Notes: generated from the letters alone by a model not told the origin. DNA of 64,000 nucleotides from Clostridium sp. CM027 (GCF_024730565.1 NZ_CP077725.1:1674001-1738000); one strand, 5' to 3'. Positions 9,764 through 19,453 are shown, counted from the stretch's first letter. Program-made: numbers and translations.

Positions 9764-10489
9764 ATGAAAACTAGTATCCATTTAAGCGATGATGAAACCC
9801 TAATTAAAGAATATATAGAAAGAGGCAAGGGGCTTTTCAATGATGGGAAAATTGAAAAAGCATTCAAAAATTTTAATAAAGCCATTTTCCTCAACAATGA
9901 ATATGCGCAGGCTTATTTTGTCAAAGCTCAAGCTTATATTGAAATGTACGAAGCTTACGAAGCTGAAAAATGCATAAATAAATATTTACAGTTAGTCCCT
10001 GGTGACCCAAAGGGCTACTGGAAGTTAATTGATATAAACGATTTAACTGGTGACTTTGATAAATGTATTTACTATTGTGAAAAACTTCTTGAGGCCGATA
10101 AACAAAATACAAACATATATTTAAAAAAAGCAGAATTTTTAGCTATTATTAACGATTTTGAAAAAGCTTTAGAATGTTTTGATGAATCCCTAAAACTAAG
10201 TCCTGATTTTTATGATGCACTATGTGGTAAAGGAAGTGCACTACTCTCTCTACATAAGGGTAAAGAGGCTCTTGTAATATATAATAAAGCCATTGAAGTT
10301 GATATCACTAGAAGTGTTGCATATTTTGGAAAATCAAAAGTATGTATGGCTATGGAAAATCGAATAATAGCCTTAAAATATGCAGCAAAAGCATATGAAC
10401 TGGAACCTGAAAATGAATGGTATAAATGCCATTATACCGTATTAAAAAATATGTACATAGGTATTAAATCATCTCCTTCGCTGTTGTAA
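9764..10489 (+). CDS. Tetratricopeptide-repeat protein
   Basis: A 241-residue soluble protein built of about six TPR units. Typical phases are EYIERGKGLFNDGKIEKAFK, ALECFDESLKLSPDFYDA, ALVIYNKAIEVDITRSVAYF and ALKYAAKAYELEPENEWY. TPR arrays form a helical scaffold for protein-protein contacts; no partner is evident. The ATG at 9764 is chosen because an AAAGGAG lies seven bases upstream. An in-frame GTG at 9737 would add nine residues but has no ribosome site. No signal peptide or membrane segment is seen. Confidence 0.85.
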   Translation: MKTSIHLSDDETLIKEYIERGKGLFNDGKIEKAFKNFNKAIFLNNEYAQAYFVKAQAYIEMYEAYEAEKCINKYLQLVPGDPKGYWKLIDINDLTGDFDKCIYYCEKLLEADKQNTNIYLKKAEFLAIINDFEKALECFDESLKLSPDFYDALCGKGSALLSLHKGKEALVIYNKAIEVDITRSVAYFGKSKVCMAMENRIIALKYAAKAYELEPENEWYKCHYTVLKNMYIGIKSSPSLL

Positions 10490-10507
10490 TGTCGCTTAAT
10501 AATAAAA

Positions 10508-10532
10508 TGCTCCCACCTTATATGTGAGAGCA
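10508..10532. terminator. Probable bidirectional terminator between convergent genes
   Basis: A 9-bp stem with one mismatch (TGCTCCCAC / GTGAGAGCA) and a 7-base loop lies in the 48-base gap between the TPR gene and the DUF2383 gene. The U-tracts are weak on both sides. Confidence 0.55.
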
Positions 10533-10537
10533 CTTTA

Positions 10538-10984
10538 CTATTTACATATTCTCATTGCTTCTTGTATTTTTCTTAAATGATTGTCATAATCGGCTACAAC
10601 AGCTTTTACTTCGCTCATTAGACTAGCATCCAAATCCTTATTCTGCTCTATAAACTTTTTGCCTTGCTTTATTCCCATTTCCATAGCATCTATTGCATGC
10701 TCACACACTTCCAAATCAGTGTTTACGGGTATAAGTTTAATTTTCTCAAAAAAATCCGCCATAGTGCCCATTACCCCAAGAGTATCGGCAGCATTACCAC
10801 CTAACTTTTCTATCCTATTGGTAATTGCCTCTTCATGTCTTTTAAATGATTCTATAATTTGAACTAGTTCATTTTTGAGCTCTTGCCCTTTAGCTTTACG
10901 GAGATAATCCTTAAAAGTAGTACCTCCCATGTGTATGCCCTTTAAAAATTTGTTCATTTCTTTTACATCATTATTTAAAGCCAT
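10538..10984 (-). CDS. DUF2383 ferritin-like four-helix protein
   Basis: A 148-residue all-helical protein with the layout of DUF2383 (PA2169-type) ferritin-like four-helix bundles: NKFLKGIHMGGTTFKDYL, SFKRHEEAITNRIEKLGG, CEHAIDAMEMGIKQGKKF and MSEVKAVVADYDNHLRKIQEA. Glu and His residues sit at the helix positions expected of the fold, but a full di-iron set is not evident and the biochemical role of the family is not established. In other clostridia such proteins are often linked to sporulation or stress. The ATG at 10984 has an AGAGGTGA site four bases upstream; an upstream in-frame ATG (11011) lacks one. Confidence 0.75.
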   Translation of the reverse strand: MALNNDVKEMNKFLKGIHMGGTTFKDYLRKAKGQELKNELVQIIESFKRHEEAITNRIEKLGGNAADTLGVMGTMADFFEKIKLIPVNTDLEVCEHAIDAMEMGIKQGKKFIEQNKDLDASLMSEVKAVVADYDNHLRKIQEAMRICK

Positions 10985-11067
10985 AATCTCACCTCTGTTT
11001 ATTGTGAGCATTAGTTAATTACATTATTCGTAATTTTGTCATACATAATTATTTACTTTAATATACC

Positions 11068-12198
11068 TTAACCTCCAATTACATCAATTGGGTCGGTTTT
11101 TCGAAGTTCCTTAATAGGTGCAATTAAACTTAAAAACGATACAATTATTGGTATAAACAGCGCTACCTTTGCACCAGAAATACTCCATAAAGGAATAAAT
11201 TTACCAGTTGGATAAAGTACAGTTAAATTCAAAATAAAAGTTATAAACGTAGTTAATAGTATTCCACATATATATCCCAGTAAACATACCGTAAAATTTT
11301 CCTTCCAAAGTTTAAAATAAAGTGTACTTTTTTTATAACCTATAGCTAATAATACTCCAAATTCGTATTTTCTATTAAGGAAGTTAATGTAATTCAAATT
11401 TCCAAGTGATATAAATAGCACTACTATTATTATCATATTAAGCATAAATGATAAACTATTCATTGGTTTAAGAATTTCATCATATTGCTTTGAAACACTG
11501 TAATAATCCCTAATCAAAATATTTTTAGGTGTGTCTTTAGATAAATAGTTAATTAAATTTTTATCTTTTATATTTTTAACATGAAACACTATAGAGTTCT
11601 TCATTACTGCACTTCTCGGAACATTATCCTTATTATCGCTGACTACTGCAAGCATTACTGGACCATCTGTAATTCCTGACACTTTAAATTTACCTTCTAT
11701 TCCGTAGCTATCGGATACCTCTGAGCCAATATAATCTCCTGTTTTTAATTCGTTTTGCAGAGCATATTTTTTAGGGATAATGATTTCATTCTTATTGGTC
11801 CGTGGAAGTCTACCTTGAATTAGTTTCATATCAAGGGTAGTAATAATCCTTGATATATCTTTTTCATAAAAATTTATCACATCAATAGACATTCCACCCA
11901 AAAATCCACTATATTGAAGAAAACCATACTCACCAATTAATGGTACAATATAATCTACATTATTATCATTAGTTATTTTGTCTAAGTAATCTTTGGAAAT
12001 AGGCTCTTCGCTATTGCTAGCTACTGTTGTGTATTTACTGAAAATATTGGTAGCTGTTATCTTTGTTAGCTCAGTAGCACTTTTATTTATTAGTGAATAA
12101 AAATAAATTAGTAAGACACCTACCATTATAGACATTAGTATTGGCAATATTTTAGAAGTATTATTTTTAATATACTTAAAGGGTGATAGCGGATTCAT
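11068..12198 (-). CDS. ABC exporter permease, FtsX/MacB type (second permease)
   Basis: A 376-residue permease with one N-terminal membrane helix (about 18-38), a large extracytoplasmic domain (MacB periplasmic-core-like, about 40-255) and three C-terminal helices of the FtsX domain (about 260-370, with NYINFLNRKYEFGVLLAIGYKK and ending ELRKTDPIDVIGG). Such subunits work as mechanotransmitters that expel lipids or peptides from the membrane. The ATG at 12198 follows a GGAGG six bases upstream. The gene overlaps the ATPase gene by 23 bases, which implies translational coupling. With the first permease and the ATPase it forms a heteromeric exporter. Confidence 0.85.
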   Translation of the reverse strand: MNPLSPFKYIKNNTSKILPILMSIMVGVLLIYFYSLINKSATELTKITATNIFSKYTTVASNSEEPISKDYLDKITNDNNVDYIVPLIGEYGFLQYSGFLGGMSIDVINFYEKDISRIITTLDMKLIQGRLPRTNKNEIIIPKKYALQNELKTGDYIGSEVSDSYGIEGKFKVSGITDGPVMLAVVSDNKDNVPRSAVMKNSIVFHVKNIKDKNLINYLSKDTPKNILIRDYYSVSKQYDEILKPMNSLSFMLNMIIIVVLFISLGNLNYINFLNRKYEFGVLLAIGYKKSTLYFKLWKENFTVCLLGYICGILLTTFITFILNLTVLYPTGKFIPLWSISGAKVALFIPIIVSFLSLIAPIKELRKTDPIDVIGG

Positions 12199-12880
12199 TA
12201 TATCCCTCCATTCCTCTTTTTTTAATTGAGGTAACAGCGCCATCCCATATATTAATTATATCGTCTGCATTTTCAAGTATGGAAGCATCATGTGTTACAA
12301 CTATAACTAAGGCATTATTTTTATATTCGTCCAATATCTTCATTACTTCCATTGCACTGGCATGGTCTAAGGATGCAGTAATCTCATCACCAAAAATTAC
12401 TTTAGGGTCATTTATAAGTGCTCTAGCAATTGCAGCCTTTTGTCTTTGCCCACCGGATAATTGATGAGGCCTTTTATTGGCCAAATGCTCAATGCCAAGC
12501 TTTTTTAATAAACCCAACGCCTTTTCTTTTGCAGGAGTACTATTATCATTTATTGGTGTTAATACGTTATCTACTATTGTCATATAATCTATAAGAAAAT
12601 GTCTTTGAAAAATGAACCCAAAATCTTTACGCCTAAGCCCTGTACTTTTAGAAATAGATAATTCATTAAATTTCACATTATTGTAACTTATGGTTCCCGA
12701 TGATGGGATTTTTAGTCCTGCTAAGGAATATAGCAATGAACTTTTACCACTACCAGATGGTCCCATTATGCCTATTAATCTATTTCCTTCCAATGAAAGA
12801 TTAATATTTCTTAAAGCATATGTCTGAACCTCTTTTCCAATATCATATATTAAATTTAGATTTTCCACTTTAAATAACAT
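12176..12880 (-). CDS. ABC exporter ATPase, MacB/LolD-like
   Basis: A 234-residue nucleotide-binding subunit: Walker A GPSGSGKS (40-47), Q-loop FQ (91-92), signature LSGGQ (141-145), Walker B with catalytic pair D165/E166, and switch His in VTHD (196-198). The order and spacing match the MacB/LolD/FtsE class. One oddity is the usual DEPTASLD, which reads DEITASLD here (Pro to Ile). The base Asp and catalytic Glu are intact, so activity is expected. It lies between the two FtsX-type permeases and provides ATP hydrolysis for both. The substrate may be an antimicrobial peptide or lipid, judging by the adjacent two-component system; this is inference. Confidence 0.9.
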   Translation of the reverse strand: MLFKVENLNLIYDIGKEVQTYALRNINLSLEGNRLIGIMGPSGSGKSSLLYSLAGLKIPSSGTISYNNVKFNELSISKSTGLRRKDFGFIFQRHFLIDYMTIVDNVLTPINDNSTPAKEKALGLLKKLGIEHLANKRPHQLSGGQRQKAAIARALINDPKVIFGDEITASLDHASAMEVMKILDEYKNNALVIVVTHDASILENADDIINIWDGAVTSIKKRGMEGYNESAITL

Positions 12881-12896
12881 AATAATTCACTCCTTT

Positions 12897-14036
12897 TTAT
12901 ATTCCTTCAATCATAACTATAGGATCTAGCTTACTTATCATTCTGTTTACTGGTATTAATGTAAATAGCGTTGTAAATAGTGGTATATAAAGCGCCATTA
13001 AAAATGCTTTTGAAGAATAGTGTACTGAAACCCCACCAACGGCTCCAAATGCTCCATTATTAATTAATACAGAAGACAACCATCCAACTATTATCCCTAG
13101 AGTAAATCCTAGTAGATTTACAATAAATACTTCCCAAAATACCTTCTTCATTAATTCCACCTTGGTATACCCCATGGCATTTAAAATACCAAGTTCCTGT
13201 TTTCTACTAAAAAACTCTACATATTTAGAGCTTCCAGTGGAAATAACCATTACAATAATCGCAAGTATACAAATCATATCTAATGTACGCATTATAGATG
13301 CTCCTTTATTATAAAGTTTAATCATTCCACTTAAAGTCATCACTGCTACCCCTTTTTTAGGGAAACTTAGTAGTAGTTTATCCACCTCTTTTATTTTGTT
13401 ATTCTTTGGAAAAACTAATATGGATTTTTCCGCTGTAATTGCATCATTGGTATTTGTTGTTGCTACATCAGTGTTATAAGGCATAAATGATAAAAACCCG
13501 TCGCCTTTAACTATTCCTACCACTGTATACTCACCATTTAAGGCATCATTTTTTTCAATAGAATTTCCAATTTTATCTCCAATCACAACATTTTTATTTT
13601 TTGATACTCTATAATCTAGTGCCACTTCTTTATGATTTTCTAGTGGTAGCCTTCCCTCCTTTAATGTAATGTTGTTTTTTTTCATAACATACTCTATATT
13701 TTCAGGTCTTATACCTAAAATAAAAGCACTAGTGCTAGCTCCAGGTATAGTATAGACTGTTTCATATGAAACAAATGAAATTATGTTTTCTACATTAGAG
13801 TTGTCTTTAATGATACTCATGATACTTTTTGGTATTGGTTTGTCCTTTCCAATACTTTGCACCGTCATATGATTTTTATATGGGTTTACTTTTAGATCTT
13901 GCAGTGAGTCCCCTATAGACTTTACAAATGTCTGAAAAATATATAAAAATGAAACAGCCACTAATATTGATATGGTAGAAGTAATAAGTTTTTTCTTGTT
14001 ATTTTTGCAATAACTTAAAGCTGATAAAGGTTTCAT
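12897..14036 (-). CDS. ABC exporter permease, FtsX/MacB type (first permease)
   Basis: A 379-residue permease with the same plan as the gene two places downstream: an N-terminal helix (about 18-38), an extracytoplasmic domain (about 40-255) and three C-terminal helices with SRKQELGILNAMGYTKVELM and the closing KLDPIVMIEGI. Both permeases begin with the matching motif MxPLS, which suggests an old duplication. The ATG at 14036 has AAAGGAG eight bases upstream; an in-frame TTG six codons earlier would put the start inside that site. It is the first gene of the permease-ATPase-permease unit, 72 bases after a strong hairpin that follows the response-regulator gene. Confidence 0.85.
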   Translation of the reverse strand: MKPLSALSYCKNNKKKLITSTISILVAVSFLYIFQTFVKSIGDSLQDLKVNPYKNHMTVQSIGKDKPIPKSIMSIIKDNSNVENIISFVSYETVYTIPGASTSAFILGIRPENIEYVMKKNNITLKEGRLPLENHKEVALDYRVSKNKNVVIGDKIGNSIEKNDALNGEYTVVGIVKGDGFLSFMPYNTDVATTNTNDAITAEKSILVFPKNNKIKEVDKLLLSFPKKGVAVMTLSGMIKLYNKGASIMRTLDMICILAIIVMVISTGSSKYVEFFSRKQELGILNAMGYTKVELMKKVFWEVFIVNLLGFTLGIIVGWLSSVLINNGAFGAVGGVSVHYSSKAFLMALYIPLFTTLFTLIPVNRMISKLDPIVMIEGI

Positions 14037-14108
14037 TTTACTAACTCCTTTCAAAACTAAAATTTATAATTTCTTTAATAAAATACTACCAATTTTAGGA
14101 GTAATATA

Positions 14109-14150
14109 AAAGTAACCCTGGTCACAAAATAAAGTGACCAGGGTTACTTT
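14109..14150. terminator. Strong hairpin between response-regulator gene and exporter operon
   Basis: A perfect 17-bp stem (arms 14109-14125 and 14134-14150) with an 8-base loop. The U-tract on the plus strand is longer (T run to 14153). On the minus strand, where the genes lie, it is a short T run, so some readthrough from the two-component genes into the exporter genes is possible. Confidence 0.85.
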
Positions 14151-14162
14151 TTTAATGTATAT

Positions 14163-14837
14163 CTATTCCAAAAGCAAATCCTTAATATATATTGCCGCTG
14201 ATGTTCTATCAGAAATGCCTATTTTACTATACAGATTACTTACATAGTTTTTTACTGTTCCACCAGATATGTATAGTGAAGATGCAATTTGCTTATTGGT
14301 AAAACCCTGAGCTAGCATTTTTGCAATTTCAGTTTCTTTTTCTGAAAGCCCAAAAGAATTTAATAAATTAGCTTCACTATTTTCATTATTTTTTTGATTG
14401 TCATTACTGTACTGTTTGACTATTTTACCAGCAAGCACTATAGCAATTTTAGAAGGCAATATAAAAGCACCCTTGTAAGCATCCTTCACTGATTTTATAA
14501 GTCCATCCCCCTCTATGTCCTTCAAAATATAACCAGAGGCACCATTGCTTAAAGCTTTAACTATGAATTCTTCATCATCAAAGGTGGTAAGAATGAGTAT
14601 CACTATATTAGGGAATTTTTCCTTTATTAATTTGGTGCATTGTACTCCATCCATATTTGGCATTCTTATATCCATTAGCACCACCTGAGGTTTAGTTTCA
14701 GAGCATAATTCTAATGCCTCCACCCCATCCTTTGCAAGGGCCACTACTTCTATATTTTCCTCTAGTTCAAGTATTGTCTTAAGTCCATCCCTCATAAGGG
14801 TTTGATCATCTGCAATTAACACCCTTATCTTGTCCAT
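14163..14837 (-). CDS. NarL/FixJ-family response regulator
   Basis: A 224-residue DNA-binding response regulator. The N-terminal receiver has the acidic pair in IADDQ, phospho-acceptor Asp in VVLMDIRMPNMDG, Thr in ILTTFD and Lys in YILKD. The C-terminal LuxR-type helix-turn-helix has LSEKETEIAKMLAQGFTNKQ and SGGTVKNYVSNLYSKIG. The ATG at 14837 is set by AGGGAGG five bases upstream. It is co-transcribed with the histidine kinase upstream (50-base gap) and likely controls the exporter genes that follow the hairpin. The regulon beyond this locus cannot be judged. Confidence 0.92.
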   Translation of the reverse strand: MDKIRVLIADDQTLMRDGLKTILELEENIEVVALAKDGVEALELCSETKPQVVLMDIRMPNMDGVQCTKLIKEKFPNIVILILTTFDDEEFIVKALSNGASGYILKDIEGDGLIKSVKDAYKGAFILPSKIAIVLAGKIVKQYSNDNQKNNENSEANLLNSFGLSEKETEIAKMLAQGFTNKQIASSLYISGGTVKNYVSNLYSKIGISDRTSAAIYIKDLLLE

Positions 14838-14887
14838 AAAAGCCTCCCTAAAATAAAGCATTCAATATTATTATATTTTCCTAAAAG

Positions 14888-16078
14888 TTATTGCACGCAG
14901 GCTTTAGAATAAGAAAGCGTAATGAGAAGTTCTAATCCCTCTTGCACATCAGAGTTAATGTCAAAGCTTCCTTCTAAGTCGTAAACTCTATCTCTCATAG
15001 CCCGAAGCCCAAATCCGTAGTTTAATATACCTGCACCTTCTCCATTATCTTCAAGAGAAAAACATACTTTATCCTCCTTTTTTATAAGTTTAAACAAAAA
15101 AGCAGTACTTTTACCATGACGAATCCCATTTGTCAGCCCCTCTAGTAGAGAAGATAAAATTACATTTTTCGCTTCTTTAGTTAAATTTAATGAAGGGTCT
15201 ATTTCAGTTTTAATTACCACTCCTGAATGTAGCTGGGTATCCTTTATTATCGTATCTAAAGAAGGATAAAACTCCAGTAATTCGTCACCTTTTTCAAGCA
15301 CCCGCACAGATGCACGAATATCATTAAGACCCTTTCTCACTTGACTTTGTGCTAGGTGAAGTTTTTCTAGTGATAAATTCGAATTTACCTTCATCAGTCT
15401 TTTGCTAGCCTCTATTTCGACTAGTACGGTTGTTAATGTATGTCCCACTGTATCATGAATTTCCCGTGCGATCTTATTTCTTTCTTTAATAACAGTCATC
15501 ATCTCTAACTTTTCATATGCATCCTTTAAATTCATATATATGTATTCTTTTTCTAATTTCTCCATCGTTATTTTATTTAAAGAGACTTCAATTATTTCTG
15601 CTTGCTTTAATAAATATCTCACAAGGAAAAACATTAAATAAATCATAGAAAAAACTGATAGACTTAAAAGTATTTTCACGATGATTCTTGTAAATTCAAA
15701 ATTCACCATAATACTTAAAGTTACGCAGTAAAGTACAAAGGAAAAAATTGAAACAACTATACCAACTGCTACTTTGAAATTTAGAACAATATCTTCCAAC
15801 ATAAAATAATATAAGCATAAAGATAGATGAGAGCTATCATATATATTAAGTATAAATATGAATATATAATCTATTGCTAAAGAAAAACAACTTAGATTTT
15901 TATGATTTTCACTATCATATATGAAAAATACTCTAATTGTGTAAGATGTTAAAAATAAAAAAGTTAAAGTAATAATTAACAATTGATTTTGAGCGTTATA
16001 AAGTGCAGTTATTAAAAAAATTGCGGTAAATAGTATATACTTGATAATAAGCAAAATGTCCTTAATCTTATTTTTCAT
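14888..16078 (-). CDS. Sensor histidine kinase of the HisKA_3 (NarX/DesK-like) class
   Basis: A 396-residue membrane kinase with about six hydrophobic segments in the first 180 residues and very little extracytoplasmic sequence. A coiled stretch and the HisKA_3 dimerisation segment with phospho-His in AREIHDTVGHTL follow. The C-terminal ATPase domain has LLEGLTNGIRHG and EDNGEGA plus YGFGLRAMRDRV. Kinases with only short loops outside the membrane often sense events inside it, such as membrane-active peptides or lipid state. The ATG at 16078 follows GAGGT. It pairs with the response regulator next to it and sits beside an FtsX-type exporter, as in many peptide-resistance loci. Confidence 0.9.
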   Translation of the reverse strand: MKNKIKDILLIIKYILFTAIFLITALYNAQNQLLIITLTFLFLTSYTIRVFFIYDSENHKNLSCFSLAIDYIFIFILNIYDSSHLSLCLYYFMLEDIVLNFKVAVGIVVSIFSFVLYCVTLSIMVNFEFTRIIVKILLSLSVFSMIYLMFFLVRYLLKQAEIIEVSLNKITMEKLEKEYIYMNLKDAYEKLEMMTVIKERNKIAREIHDTVGHTLTTVLVEIEASKRLMKVNSNLSLEKLHLAQSQVRKGLNDIRASVRVLEKGDELLEFYPSLDTIIKDTQLHSGVVIKTEIDPSLNLTKEAKNVILSSLLEGLTNGIRHGKSTAFLFKLIKKEDKVCFSLEDNGEGAGILNYGFGLRAMRDRVYDLEGSFDINSDVQEGLELLITLSYSKACVQ

Positions 16079-16147
16079 AAAATACCTCATAAATTTTATA
16101 TAGTATTATTACTCAACTTTACAATAAAAAGGATTTCCATGCAAGTT

Positions 16148-19100
16148 TTATTCCTTCATTTCAAATAATCCAAATATATCTTCCTCGCTCATTGCTGCAA
16201 AGCCTTTGCCTCCGGATAGTTCATCCCCCATAAGCTCTGATATAAGCTTTTTCTTCTCTTCTTGAAGTGACAGAATTTTTTCCTCAATAGTGCCCTTAGC
16301 TATAATTTTTATAACACTCACCACATTCTTTTGACCTATTCTATGAGCTCTATCTGTGGCCTGCTCTTCTACTGCTGGATTCCACCAAGGATCAAAGTGA
16401 ATTACTACATCTGCTGAAGTTAAATTTAGGCCTGTGCCTCCAGCCTTTAAGCTTATTAAAAACACAGAGTTTTCGCCATCATTGAAATCTTTTACCAAAT
16501 TCATTCTCTTCTCTGAAGTCACCGATCCATCTAAGTAACTAAAAGATATTCCCTCCACTATAAGTCTTTTTTGTATATTCTTAAGAACAGAAGTAAATTG
16601 GGAGAAAACAATTACTCTATGTCCCTCATCTATACTCTTATGAAGTTGTTCCACTAAAGCTTCTATTTTTGCGCTACCACCACTATAATCATTCATGAGT
16701 ACTGTAGGATCTAAACATATTTGTCTTAACTTTGTAATATACGAAAGTATCTCTATTTTACTATTTTTAAACTCATCATTTTTTACCTTCTTTTCAATAA
16801 GTTCCATTGCATGGTTTGCATAGGTTTTATAAACCTTCTTTTGTTCCTGCTCTAAATTTACCAAAAGCGTTTTTTCTATTTTATCAGGTAATTCCTTTAA
16901 AACATCTTTTTTTCGACGCCTTAAAATAAAAGGTTTTATAAGCCTATTTAAATCTTCTAATATCTCCGGACTTTCCTTAAGCTTTTTATGATATCTCACG
17001 CTAAATCTCTTTTGATCATATAGGTATCCTGGCATTATAAAATCAAATATAGACCACAAATCCATAAGAGAATTTTCTATCGGCGTGCCTGATAGTGCAA
17101 ATCTTGTCTTCGCCCCTATCTCCTTCACAGCTATTGCATTTTGAGAGTTTGGATTTTTAATGTTCTGAGCTTCATCTAGTATGCAACAATCAAACTCTAA
17201 TGGTTTGTAGCTTTCCAAGTCCCTCTTTAATAGATTATAGGTAGTTATAATCACATCATAATTTGCTATACTATTTATTATTTCTTCTCTCGCATCCTTT
17301 AACCCATTAACCGCAGCAACCTTTAACCTAGGTGCAAACTTTTCAAGTTCACTTATCCAGTTATATATTAGGGATGTAGGCGCTACAATTAAAGTCTTAC
17401 TCCCCTTACTCGCTAATATAAAAGTAATAGCTTGAATGGTTTTACCAAGACCCATTTCGTCTCCTAAAATTCCACCAAACCCTAAATAATCTAAGGTTTT
17501 AAACCAATTATATCCGATTTTTTGATACTCTCTTAATTTCCCCTTGAAATCAACTGGTTCTTTAAAATTCAATTTCTCAATGTCCTTAATCTTATCTCTT
17601 ACTTCTTTTAATTCTTTTTTTCCTTTTATATATCTAATGTTATTTTCCTTTAAATAACCATCTAGGAAAATGCCTTTACTATTAGATATTTCAATATGAT
17701 TATTGTAACTATCAGATGATGTAATCACATCTAAAAGCTTTAAGAATTTATTAAGCTCTAATTCCTCCAAATCGAGATATTCACCATTTTTCAGCTTATA
17801 ATACTTAAGATTATTTCTAAAAGCTCTTAGTATATTTGTAGTTTCTCGTGGCTCAATATCCCCTATTTTGAAATCCATTTCAAAATAATTATACTTTCCG
17901 CTTTTAATATCTCCACTAATACCCTTAGCACCTAATGATTTTATACCTTTAAAGTTTTCGGAGTAATATACTTCCCCTATTTCTTGAAGTCTCGCAATAT
18001 CACTTTTAAAAAATTTGAATATATAGTCCTCTCCCTTTGAAAAATAAAACTTATTTTTTATTTCCTGAAAACCTAAGACTTTTAAAACCGAAGTAACTTG
18101 GGCTTCCTCTTTAGAATCCCTATATATTATTTTTTCTGCGCAATCCTCAAAGATATTAAACTCAAAATTTCCATACTTCACCTTTAATGTTAGAGTAATA
18201 TCTTTCCCCTCCTGATTAAAGTAGAAATTAAACTGACTTTTACACATTACTATTTTATCTTTTATAGTCTTAGATAAGACAACATTCGGTGACAATAAAT
18301 TAAGATCTGGAATTAGCCGCCTTAATATGTTTTCCTCCTCGAGGTTTGTCATAGTTACGACCTTTGCCTCATTAAAAACTTGAAGGTACGGACTTATCTT
18401 ATAACAAAACTCATAATCTGGAAGATATATATTGGTACCATACAAAAAAACATCATTATTAGATCCTAAAGATGCTGGCATTCCACTTGAAGATTTGAGC
18501 ACATAATTATCCTTTATTATTTTCAAATCAAAATCTAGGGGTGGAGCCTCATATAAAATTTCTGTATCCACAGGTCTATAAAAAAAGCCATCATTTAAAT
18601 AGACTCTATGCTTAATTATAATTTCGAAAAATTCCCTGGTTAGATATTTAGGAATATTTATGTTTTTTCCATCTACATACCGGTCTTCACGTCTGTTAAC
18701 GTACCTTCGAGTTCCCTCAATCGTCTTTAACATTTCAATAAAATCAATAATCCTTTTATCCTTTGTGGACATTTTTTGATTTTCCATATTAAAAGTAAAA
18801 TTTTTGCTATAGTTTATAGGAATATTATTATAATACCCTAATAAAAAGTGATTGATATCCTTTAAAACATAAAGATTACTTGCACTCATAGAACTTAACC
18901 CTATTTTAAACTCAGCTGTAAGGTCGCTAGTCCACTGATTTTTATTTATGTACACCTCTATTTTAATTTCTTCTTTATGTCTTTCATCGCCCAAAAGCAT
19001 AGATAGTACATTACTACTATTTTTAAATGTACTTGGATTCATAACATCATCTTCCCTTAAAAGTGGGTGACTTGATAAATCCTCTAATGCTTTATAAAAT

Positions 19101-19399
19101 GTTGCTACTAAATGTTTGCAACAATAATTTTCTTTTTTAAACTCATTGCTTTCAAAATTAGAACAGCTACAGAATGTAGTAAAAATACTTCTCCGAACTG
19201 CATCCATCTCAATTTTCGTGTGATATTCATTAAAAAGTTTCTCTGAAATCACATTGCCATCTATACATATTAATTTATCTTCATTTGTAATATTTATAGA
19301 AGAAACCAAATCATTATTAAGGACCCTTTGCCCACTGGCATGATTTTTACCACTGGTTCCTTCATTAAATATTTGTAATATCATATCTTCTTTCAACAT
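16148..19399 (-). CDS. SWIM-zinc-finger SNF2-family helicase
   Basis: A 1083-residue protein. An N-terminal SWIM zinc finger (C77-x-C79 and C94-x-H96) is followed by a long region of the bacterial SNF2-associated type (about 100-600) and then the Swi2/Snf2 ATPase: GDEMGLGKT (646-654), DEAQ (742-745), SGTPIENS, and the second RecA-like lobe with VFSQFTSVLKNIQKRL, SLKAGGTGLNLTSAD, DPWWNPAVEEQATDRAHRIGQ. Such proteins translocate on DNA and are thought to displace bound proteins such as RNA polymerase; the bacterial role is poorly known. ATG with AGGGAG site. It stands alone between the kinase and the protease genes, with no restriction or defence genes nearby, so a housekeeping role is more likely than a phage-defence role. 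Confidence 0.92.
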   Translation of the reverse strand: MLKEDMILQIFNEGTSGKNHASGQRVLNNDLVSSINITNEDKLICIDGNVISEKLFNEYHTKIEMDAVRRSIFTTFCSCSNFESNEFKKENYCCKHLVATFYKALEDLSSHPLLREDDVMNPSTFKNSSNVLSMLLGDERHKEEIKIEVYINKNQWTSDLTAEFKIGLSSMSASNLYVLKDINHFLLGYYNNIPINYSKNFTFNMENQKMSTKDKRIIDFIEMLKTIEGTRRYVNRREDRYVDGKNINIPKYLTREFFEIIIKHRVYLNDGFFYRPVDTEILYEAPPLDFDLKIIKDNYVLKSSSGMPASLGSNNDVFLYGTNIYLPDYEFCYKISPYLQVFNEAKVVTMTNLEEENILRRLIPDLNLLSPNVVLSKTIKDKIVMCKSQFNFYFNQEGKDITLTLKVKYGNFEFNIFEDCAEKIIYRDSKEEAQVTSVLKVLGFQEIKNKFYFSKGEDYIFKFFKSDIARLQEIGEVYYSENFKGIKSLGAKGISGDIKSGKYNYFEMDFKIGDIEPRETTNILRAFRNNLKYYKLKNGEYLDLEELELNKFLKLLDVITSSDSYNNHIEISNSKGIFLDGYLKENNIRYIKGKKELKEVRDKIKDIEKLNFKEPVDFKGKLREYQKIGYNWFKTLDYLGFGGILGDEMGLGKTIQAITFILASKGSKTLIVAPTSLIYNWISELEKFAPRLKVAAVNGLKDAREEIINSIANYDVIITTYNLLKRDLESYKPLEFDCCILDEAQNIKNPNSQNAIAVKEIGAKTRFALSGTPIENSLMDLWSIFDFIMPGYLYDQKRFSVRYHKKLKESPEILEDLNRLIKPFILRRRKKDVLKELPDKIEKTLLVNLEQEQKKVYKTYANHAMELIEKKVKNDEFKNSKIEILSYITKLRQICLDPTVLMNDYSGGSAKIEALVEQLHKSIDEGHRVIVFSQFTSVLKNIQKRLIVEGISFSYLDGSVTSEKRMNLVKDFNDGENSVFLISLKAGGTGLNLTSADVVIHFDPWWNPAVEEQATDRAHRIGQKNVVSVIKIIAKGTIEEKILSLQEEKKKLISELMGDELSGGKGFAAMSEEDIFGLFEMKE

Positions 19400-19453
19400 A
19401 TTTTCTCCCTAGTTCTTAAGTTTTATAATCTTTTAATTATACCATAAACACAG

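Noticed and set aside
16148-19399. SNF2 helicase as part of a phage-defence island
   Set aside because: Neighbours are a two-component/exporter locus and a peptidase; no nuclease, methylase or other defence gene is adjacent.
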